A program made the position numbers and the translations under genes. Of a stretch of DNA of 64,000 bases, positions 57,291 through 64,000 are shown in pieces (within the stretch, counting starts at the first letter, position 1; the number at the start of each line of letters is the position of its first letter). The notes beneath the pieces were generated by a model. That model saw only the letters and a list, made by a program, of their open reading frames with translations, ran no database searches and was not told the origin of the DNA. The DNA comes from Flabesymbios commensalis (taxonomy: Eukaryota; Annelida; Polychaeta; Terebellida; Flabelligeridae). The stretch is taken from the NCBI GenBank assembly GCA_964017125.1, contig CAXHKU010000970.1:1-64000 (forward strand), in the 5' to 3' direction.

Positions 57291-58160
57291 TTAAAGTTTG
57301 GAACTGGATACGTTTTTAGTTTATTACTTTTTAGTTCCTAAACTTGGAACGGTTCCTATAAAAATGTGGAACGCTGTGAGTGTTCAATTCAAGTCCAAAA
57401 TGTTTTATTCTCAGTTTTTCAAGTGTTAACACATTTAATTCCTCAAGATATGGGGACGTGTTCCAAATATAATTGTTCTGGTTAAAGTTGTAGTTTGGAC
57501 TAGATCATTTCACTAGGTCCTAGAATCGTTCCATTATTGGAACGGAATATCTTTCAATTATTGGAACGGGCTTGTTCCATTAGAGTCTGCAGTAATACTT
57601 TATAATTGTTGAGTAATTTCTAATAATAATGTTCAGAACATGCTAGTAGACCGTATACTGATAGTAATAACTTCAACTGTTAAACTTGCAACATATAGTA
57701 CAGGTGTATAGCCTGTAGGCTATGCTAGGATTCCTCTAAAAGTAAACAACGGGATCTTTTATTGGAACGGATCGTTCCAACTTCCATTATTGGAACGGAT
57801 CGTTCCAAATTCCTTTATTGGAACGGATCGTTCCAAGTTGGAACGGCAGCGTTCCTACTAAGAACGCTTTATATACAGTCATGTTGTCTTGTTCATTAAC
57901 TTGTAATAATGTTCAAACATCAAAACTTAGTAGACTAGGATAATAATTTCAACTTGTCAAACTTGTAACATATAGTACAGGTGTGGCGTGTAGGCTAGAC
58001 TAGGATTCTTCTAAAAGTTAAGAACGGGATCTATTATTGGAACGGATCGTTCCAACTTCCATTATTGGAACGGATCGTTCCAAATTCCTTTGTTGGAACG
58101 GATCGTTCCAAGTTGGAACGGCAGCGCTCCTACTAAGAACTCCACTCAAAGCCTAGTGTT
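57291..58160. repeat. GGAACG/CGTTCC-rich repeat with two 28-bp palindrome arrays
   Basis: Near-palindrome TTGGAACGGATCGTTCCAA occurs at 57762, 57790 and 57818 (28-bp period) and again at 58037, 58065 and 58093, exactly 275 bp later. Both arrays follow the same lead-in (ACATATAGTACAGGTGT, GGATTC, AGAACGGGATCT-like) and are followed by GTTGGAACGGCAGCG. The flank (57300-57600) also has GGAACGG/CGTTCC words. Non-coding. Confidence 0.9.
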
Positions 58161-59437
58161 TCTAGCTTTTATGGAATGTCATTTGGTTCCTATTTTAGTA
58201 TTAGTTTTTAGGCCATTTAGGTCTATTACTATCATAGTGTTTTTGCCATCACTGGTTTAAGTTCCAAGAAATTTAGAACGCACCATGGCTGATTCCCTGA
58301 GCAGAATCACTAGACTGCTGGCTCCATCTCCTTTTATGCTGGTTCTGCTGGTGCTCGAACATGACGTCACAAATATACCACTTGACGTCATAGCTACCAC
58401 ATAGCAACCACTCTTATTGTAAACAGTATTATCAATAATTATCTTTTAACAATGACAAATTAATTAATAAATGTTCACAAATTATGACGTCATAAGTGTC
58501 TCCTATATATATATATATATATATATTAATGATCATCAACTTCATTTGATAAATAACTGCATTTTTTTACCTGTAGGCCTACAGACCTACGTCTCTGTTG
58601 TTTTTAGTGTTCTTCTGATTTCTACAAAGTCTGTCACTCAAATTAAGTTGCTAATTCTGAATCGTAGCGTAATAGTTCTATCATCACATGTATTCTTTTT
58701 CAAGGATAATACAGTGATAATTCAATTCAGTCTTATCTTGAAATGTCACAGTTGTTTGGGATAGCTTACTCCCTTTTTGTCGCCCATTGTCACACCGGCC
58801 ACTCACACTTTATTGTTTTATTTAAAGTCGGCCAACGCCGTGACCTTTACAATACAATTGAATATTATGTAAACGTATGTGCCCGTCAGCGATTGTACTT
58901 CACATTTTGATATTGATGACGCTGTTCATTGGCATTGCAGCATTGCATCGTGTCATTGCTGTCATCCCCATCCTGAAATGTAAAAATAGTACACTTGTCT
59001 GAACTTAGCAATGCTTGTATAAGCTAAATAATCAATGAGTTTACCATATGCTCGAATCATTTCTGAGAATGCGGTGAATGTAACACCGATACGAATATTA
59101 CATATCACTATGACATTTAGCGAAATATATCCCATCAAAGCATACATGTATGCTGCATACCACACACATAACTATATAACTTATATTGATATTGTTTCAA
59201 CAGCATTAATAACAACACCACTGCATTTTGTTAAGTACCGTAACTCGTTTTCAAGTTGTCACATTTAAAATACATGAATAAAATGAATTGTTTTATTTCA
59301 TAATCACCTCTTTATGGCTAACATTCATGTAAAGTGGCGACACGAGAACCTGTATAAAACAAAGACACAATATCATCAAATAACAGTAATGTGCAACGAA
59401 ACTATGGAACTAACTATATTTAACGATAACACTTCTT
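58161..59437. other. Non-coding between repeat and DNA element
   Basis: Includes a short (TA)n run at 58505-58527. Small frames around 58960-59270 are open on both strands but show no domain. Confidence 0.3.
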
Positions 59438-59441
59438 ATGT

Positions 59442-60759
59442 GAGGGATTCTATAATTTTAGGCACCAGCACTGTCCGCACCTTGTAATATTTCTTATTGA
59501 ATATTTTGATTTAATTTGATTACATGAATGCAATGAATGACCTTTATTTTACAATATAGCAATATTACAACTCAAAAAATTCTAACATAAATGTGTTTTT
59601 CGAAAGAAATATTGTGTAAATTTAGCCAATTTTAGCCAAAATGCCTTTTCCCACATTCTGAATCCCACATAAACAGGCGATTTGTTCTAAACTTCCTTTA
59701 TTATATATTATATTTGTTTCTGATATAATTTTAGTGCACAACACTATCTATAAGATTATATACAAGTTTTTTTAAATAATGTTATTATTTTACCACTTTT
59801 TATGCAATTTATGTCTGTCCCACGTTGCAGCGACTCTCCGTGACGCTTATAGTTTTCAGATAATTTCTATACTTTTTCTGATCAAAATATCACTTGTCTG
59901 GTGCCAAAGAGTTGCGCGAGACCTTCATGCAGTGAATCGTGACAAAAAAGTATAATAAATGTGTTTTTGTGTAGAAATAATGTAAGATTTGTGCAAGTCT
60001 TTGGTTGAGTATTTTAATTCAACGTCTCTCCATAACGCGATTTTTTACACATAAATACTGCAATTAAACTTTTAAGCACCCTACAACCTCAAAGCCTACT
60101 ACAACCTCATTTGAAAAAAAACAAAAATAATCATAGTATAGCATAATACATAGATGCTATGCGCGATTTAGTGAAAAAAACATCTCTCCATAACGCGTAT
60201 TTTCTGTCTCTCCATAACAAAAATAAAAACGTTATGGAGAGAAAAAGTAGTCACAAATGACCCTTTCACTCATTTAACAATAGCTATAAACCTTTATGAA
60301 TTTGGTATTTTAACCAACAAGTGACACTTGTTAAAATAGTAACTTTTCTTTTTGTCTTTTAAATTGTTATTACTCTCCATAACGACAATAATCGTAACGG
60401 AGAGTAATTCTTATTTCATTATTTAGGGGTTATTGTCATAAAGTGATTCTTTCTAAATTAGGTGATCAACATTATAATAGCCATATTCAACTACTTGTAA
60501 AATATTGTATGCTTTTGTATGAAGATTACTCCGTAACATAAATTGGTCTCTCCATAACGGTAAATTAGTCTCTCCATAACGATAAGAAAAATTTAAATTG
60601 ATAAAAATAATCATTTAAAAGTGAAATTAAGCTCTGCTGACAACGCTATGTCAATAAACAAAGCTAAGTTGACATGTGTTTAAATTTTTGATAATATCCA
60701 GACAATCTCATATATCAAGGAAAATATCATCACTAGTGCCTAAAATTATAGAATCCCTC
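59442..60759. mobile_element. 1.3 kb DNA element with perfect 24-bp inverted ends and ATGT duplication
   Basis: GAGGGATTCTATAATTTT and the next six bases (AGGCAC) are exactly mirrored at 60736-60759. ATGT flanks both ends (59438-59441, 60760-60763). There is no coding capacity. The interior has about nine copies of a TCTCTCCATAACG motif in both orientations (60024, 60183, 60205, 60230 inverted, 60371, 60394 inverted, 60546, 60569 and a variant near 59826), arranged like subterminal protein-binding repeats. A 4-bp target duplication fits few superfamilies; I do not assign one. It starts 70 bp beyond the stop of the minus-strand receptor and may supply its 3' UTR. Confidence 0.9.
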
Positions 60760-60829
60760 ATGTATATTAAATATTGTCGCTGTATTTATATAGTTTAGTT
60801 CCAATTATTTTGAACAATCACTTGACATC

Positions 60830-60942
60830 TCAACATTTTTTCTTATAAATATACTCTACTTGTGGTTCTTGTCCTGGTGTCGTATGTTTACTGTCAATCA
60901 CGTTTGCCGCTGGATCATCGCTTAGAGATGCATAGTCTGCAG
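60830..60942 (-). CDS. Terminal tail exon (YASL motif)
   Basis: Follows TTAGTTACAG; phase-1 start. Encodes AADYASLSDDPAANVID, a TTPGQEP segment and VEYIYKKKC, then TGA at 60832-60830. DYASL is the fourth YxxI/L motif. Confidence 0.78.
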
Positions 60943-63443
60943 CTGTAACTAACATTATATTTTATATCTGTATCATCGCAATTATGTCTGTTAAAACATT
61001 TTTAGCAAGAAACATCATTGTTTTGCTAGAAAAGAGTTAAATGTTGAATTTTAGGGCTCTAAATAATTGTGTAACAAAACACTTACCCGCGTGAGAAATA
61101 TCTGTCTTCTCCAATTGCTCATATTCTGAATACGGAATTGTGATATTATTATATATTTACTGTATTTTATTCCCTAATTAAATAGCAACTTCAATAATGC
61201 GATGAGTCACTATTTAATATAATACCTGATCCGTAAGTGTGTAATGTTTATATAAACAGTGATGTCGATGTTTCTCATAATAAAAAATATGCATCTGAAT
61301 AGCCTGACATACTTTACATAAACGATAAATAGGATACTTTTATACTCACGGTTTTCTTGAAATCCAGCAGGATTAATTTCATCATAAACCACATCGTCAC
61401 TTCAAAAAATCGATTTAGTGTGGTTATTTTAGTTCCAAGATAATTCTGACGATATATAGATGACAGAAAAACTGATGAATATTTTTTTATACTCACGTAT
61501 TCGAAGTACCTTTAAAAAAAATTATAGACATAAAATATCATCAACCACTCTGTGTTGTTGTTAACTAAATCATTGCATCAGTTATTAGGAAAATAATTTT
61601 CTTGTGATCCAGGTTTAAACCTCATGCAAGTATCAGCATACTAACAATATAAACTATAATTCAAATTTAATACCACCAATTAGATGTTTTATCTCTGTGT
61701 CATCATAATTGTGTCCATTAAAAAATGTGTTTTGCCAGAGAGATAATTGTTTTGCCAGAAAAGAGTTAATTAATTGTAAATATATAAAAATCACCAATCA
61801 CTGTATGTTGTTGTTAGCTAAATCATAGCGTCAGTTAGTAGTAAAATATAATTTTCCTGTGATCAAGGTTTAATATTATCAATTAGTTGTTTGTTAACTC
61901 GGCACTGCTAACTAATATGTGCCAGACACACTAAAATTACCTTGAGAAATTTCGTCAATATCGTCATATATTGGATTTTCCCTGAAATACAAATATAGTA
62001 AAACAACAAATTATATTTATAGCATCGTCGGTGCTCAAACGGTTATGTTTTTACTAAAAAGGTTTTTCATACACGTACTTAAGCAGGTGTATTAACTGTT
62101 AAAGTCAATTTTTTTGTTAATGTGTTCAAAAGTAGTGTTTTTGTCGGAAGAAGATAGCTAATAATATAAATTATGAATGTAAATACTTCTAAGAACGAGA
62201 AAGGAGCTACTTAAGTCACAACTCACGGGATATTATCATCATCTGAAACAAAAATAATGTAGGCATATATAGTATCAACAGAATAAACGTATGTTGTATA
62301 TCATATCATAAAATTAATTCTGATCATCCCACATTACATTACGTGATTTATCTTATTTTTTTTCATTCTAAGAAATGTAGTTATAAATCGTCCATTATGT
62401 GTGCTGTGGTAGCACGATATAATCAAATAAAAAATCATTTATAAATTAGTAAAAGGTAAAATATTTGACAAATTTAATATTATAATTATAATTAAATATT
62501 TTAATATTATGACATGGGAAAATAGTAACCGATATTGACCTGATTTCGATAGATGTTTTGTTTTTACCAGCCATAATATCAGAATGACGGCCGCAGTCAA
62601 CAGTAACAATCCAATCACTAAACCAACTATAGCTGCTGCACTACTTGTCTCCTCTTCCACAATTGCATCAGCTGTTACACAAGTAAGGAGGTAAGTACTA
62701 TTAAAATATATTATGAACAAGTGTAGGCGTGTGTGCTTAGGAATCGTAATGGATGAATGAATGAATGAATGAATGAATGAATGAATGAATAAATGAATGA
62801 ATGAATGAATGAATGAATGAATGAATGAATGAATGAATGAATGAATGAATGAATGAATGAATGAATGAATGAATGAATGAATGAATGAATGAATGAATGA
62901 ATGAATGAATGAATGAATGAATGAATGAATGAATGAATTTAAAAAGTACACCATACCTACATCCATATATATAATAGATGATGACATAGTTTATGCGGGG
63001 CAACAATATATTATTTGGACACTATTTGAAATAATAATTACCGTTTACGTTATGAATATGCTTAACAGTGATGGTAATAAAACGCCTGATAAATGCACAC
63101 TTGCAAAACTACAAAAGTTGTTACTTACGCATCAAATAGAATGTAAATGTGTTGTCTCCAACTTGTGTTTGTTTCATGTTATAAATTCCATTGTTTGTTA
63201 TTTGCACAGCGACACATGTAACGGTTGTGTTAGAAACTACATTAAACACGGTCACAGTGGATTTATATTTATCATCTGACGTTGGTGACATAATGTCTAT
63301 GTTGTTTACTGTGGCGTTCCCGTCAAACCAAATGATATATTCAAGCTCAGGATGAGAGTAGAAAATACAAGGTAATGTCACATTAGATCCCTCTGTCACT
63401 TTTAATTCTGATGCAATATCTTTCATGTCAGATTTAGGGGTAT
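60830..63443 (-). CDS. Ig-domain transmembrane receptor with tyrosine-motif tail (3' half of gene)
   Basis: Eight minus-strand exons join in frame: 63443-63129 (Ig), 62671-62540 (transmembrane), then 62242-62227, 61981-61941, 61509-61497, 61399-61350, 61125-61087 and 60942-60830. All have AG/GT borders. The product is a type I membrane protein: Ig domain, 25-residue hydrophobic span and a 98-residue tail. The tail has NPIYDDI, VVYDEI (strict ITIM form), QYEQL, DYASL and a final EYIYKKK. Spacings are YxxI-x14-YxxI-x9-YxxL-x11-YxxL, so the middle pairs fit a relaxed ITAM. NPIY also fits an NPxY (PTB-binding) site. Signalling through SH2 proteins is inference. The signal peptide and any further Ig domains lie beyond the window. 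No ortholog is named. Confidence 0.82.
61087..61125 (-). CDS. Tail exon, 39 nt (YEQL motif)
   Basis: TTCAG acceptor and GTAAGT donor, phase 1-1. Joined to its neighbours it reads QYEQLEKTDISHA. Confidence 0.8.
61350..61399 (-). CDS. Tail exon, 50 nt (ITIM-type VVYDEI)
   Basis: TTTTTTGAAG acceptor and GTGAGT donor; needs a phase-2 upstream junction and ends in phase 1. Encodes DDVVYDEINPAGFQEN, whose VVYDEI fits [ILV]xYxx[ILV]. Confidence 0.78.
61497..61509 (-). CDS. 13-nt microexon
   Basis: GTACTTCGAATAC lies between TTTTTTTAAAG and GTGAGT. It converts the phase-1 end of 61981-61941 to the phase-2 start of 61399-61350, adding GTSN and two bases of a Thr codon. Without it these two exons cannot join in frame, which is the main evidence. 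Confidence 0.65.
61941..61981 (-). CDS. Tail exon, 41 nt (NPIYDDI motif)
   Basis: TATTTCAG acceptor, GTAATT donor. Encodes ENPIYDDIDEISQ; NPIY fits NPxY and YDDI fits YxxI. Confidence 0.78.
62227..62242 (-). CDS. 16-nt microexon
   Basis: ATGATGATAATATCCC lies between TTTGTTTCAG and GTGAGT; it adds DDDNI and two bases of a Pro codon, linking the phase-1 end of the transmembrane exon to the phase-2 start of the next. Confidence 0.68.
62540..62671 (-). CDS. Transmembrane exon
   Basis: GTGTAACAG acceptor, phase 1-1, 132 nt. Encodes DAIVEEETSS, then the hydrophobic span AAAIVGLVIGLLLLTAAVIL followed by ILWLV and the stop-transfer KTKHLSKS. The donor (GTCAAT) is weak; an upstream GTAAAA after GGCTG is an alternative but would remove the basic stop-transfer and break the phase. 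Confidence 0.82.
62750..62938. repeat. (TGAA)n microsatellite in receptor intron
   Basis: About 190 bp, nearly perfect, between the Ig and transmembrane exons. Open frames of repeating HSFI residues are artefacts. Confidence 0.97.
63129..63443 (-). CDS. Membrane-proximal Ig domain exon
   Basis: 315-nt phase 1-1 exon with a TTCATTACAG acceptor and a GTAAGT donor. Encodes TPKSDMKDIASELKV, TEGSNVTLPCIFYSHP (B-strand Cys), LEYIIWFDGNA (C-strand Trp), KYKSTVTVFNV (E strand) and TTVTCVAVQITN (F-strand Cys), with NAT, NTT and NVT glycosylation sequons. A compact C2/I-type fold is likely. It joins the transmembrane exon in frame (LMPDAIVEEE). Further Ig exons are expected beyond the right edge. Confidence 0.87.
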
Positions 63444-63508
63444 CTGTAATGAAGAATATTAACTCACATGATTAGATCGTTTGCACTATTCAATTATTCA
63501 TTCATCCG

Positions 63509-63671
63509 TTAATTAATTAATTAATTAATTAATTAATTAATTAATTAATTAATTAATTAATTAATTAATTAATTAATTAATTAATTAATTAATTAATTAA
63601 TTAATTAATTAATTAATTAATTAATTAATTAATTAATTAATTAATTAATTAATTAATTAATTAATTATTAA
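63509..63671. repeat. (TTAA)n microsatellite
   Basis: About 160 bp of TTAA repeats, upstream of the Ig exon on the minus strand. Confidence 0.97.
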
Positions 63672-63838
63672 TTCATTCATTCATTCATTCATTCATTCAT
63701 CCATCCATCCATTCATTCATTCATTCATTCATTCATTCATTCATTCATTCATCCATTCAGTCATTCATTCATTCATTCATCCATCATTTATTCAAGTATT
63801 CAAGTATTCATTCATTCAATCTTTCTTTCTTTCGTTCA
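63672..63838. repeat. (ATTC)n microsatellite with CATC variants
   Basis: Continues directly from the TTAA array; includes CCATC and TTTC variants toward its end. Confidence 0.93.
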
Positions 63839-64000
63839 TTCGCTTACACTTCGCATACCATCCTTCCTCCTAGGGATCACCATATCGAAAAAAATATACT
63901 TCTGATACATGTAGTAAATATCAGTGATTTAAACGTACATGAGCAATGTAATAATATTCATTTGTACAATTTGAAAGCAATCTGCATCAAATAAGTAGGA

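Noticed and set aside
59035-59268. Open frames on both strands with a hydrophobic minus-strand product
   Set aside because: No conserved motif and no splice sites that connect to the receptor gene; composition explains it.
1-64000. LTR retrotransposon, endogenous virus or Polinton
   Set aside because: No paired long terminal repeats, integrase, protease, capsid or envelope-like signatures were recognised; the retroelements present are LINEs and SINEs.

Overview
This is an AT-rich, intron-rich animal genomic window dominated by transposable elements. The abundant TAGGCCTA words, the mix of CR1/Jockey-like LINEs, tRNA- and 5S-rRNA-derived SINEs and dense small inverted-repeat DNA elements suggest a marine invertebrate deuterostome, such as an echinoderm or hemichordate. 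The species call is inference; no conserved single-copy gene fixes it. I see no prokaryotic genes, true tRNA or rRNA genes, CRISPR arrays, or convincing LTR or capsid-bearing elements.

Two multi-exon immunoglobulin-superfamily genes are the only host genes I can defend. On the plus strand a small two-Ig-domain surface protein is built from phase-1 exons: signal peptide (19655-19706), V-like Ig (20691-21047), a second Ig-like domain (24426-24758), and a terminal exon with a short Ser/Thr/Pro stalk and a hydrophobic, GPI-signal-like C terminus. The terminal exon exists in two diverged copies (34141-34265 and 40198-40349). The first two exons are also duplicated: a 4.2 kb paralogous block (236-4456 against 16632-21208) carries a second copy at 2911-4298 with an in-frame stop. 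On the minus strand, 60830-63443 holds the 3' half of a type I receptor: one Ig domain, a transmembrane exon, and a 98-residue cytoplasmic tail spread over six small exons (two of only 13 and 16 nt). The tail has four YxxI/L motifs, including one strict ITIM-type motif and one NPxY. Every exon junction keeps frame. The two genes converge tail to tail, separated by about 20 kb of repeats, which looks like part of an Ig-receptor cluster evolving by duplication.

Layout: 0.2-4.5 kb paralogous block 1; 4.5-6 kb LINE fragment; 6.6-16 kb mosaic of inverted-repeat elements and 'ATGGCCGCC' repeats; 16.6-21.2 kb paralogous block 2 with a 5S-derived SINE; 21.5-24.3 kb repeats, a tRNA-derived SINE and a piggyBac-type MITE; 24.4-24.8 kb Ig exon; 25-33.6 kb MITE-like sequence, minisatellites and LINEs, one LINE split by a SINE; 34-41.3 kb duplicated terminal exons around a DNA element that contains another LINE; 41.5-50 kb repeats; 50.8-53.4 kb fossil of a DUF6589-type transposon gene; 54.5-58.2 kb repeats, SINEs and palindromic GGAACG arrays; 59.4-60.8 kb a clean 1.3 kb terminal-inverted-repeat element; 60.8-63.4 kb the minus-strand receptor; 63.5-63.8 kb microsatellites.

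The paralogous blocks allow relative dating. The 5S SINE lies in only one copy of the 5' block, and a hAT-type MITE lies in only one copy of the 3' block, so each probably inserted after the duplication.
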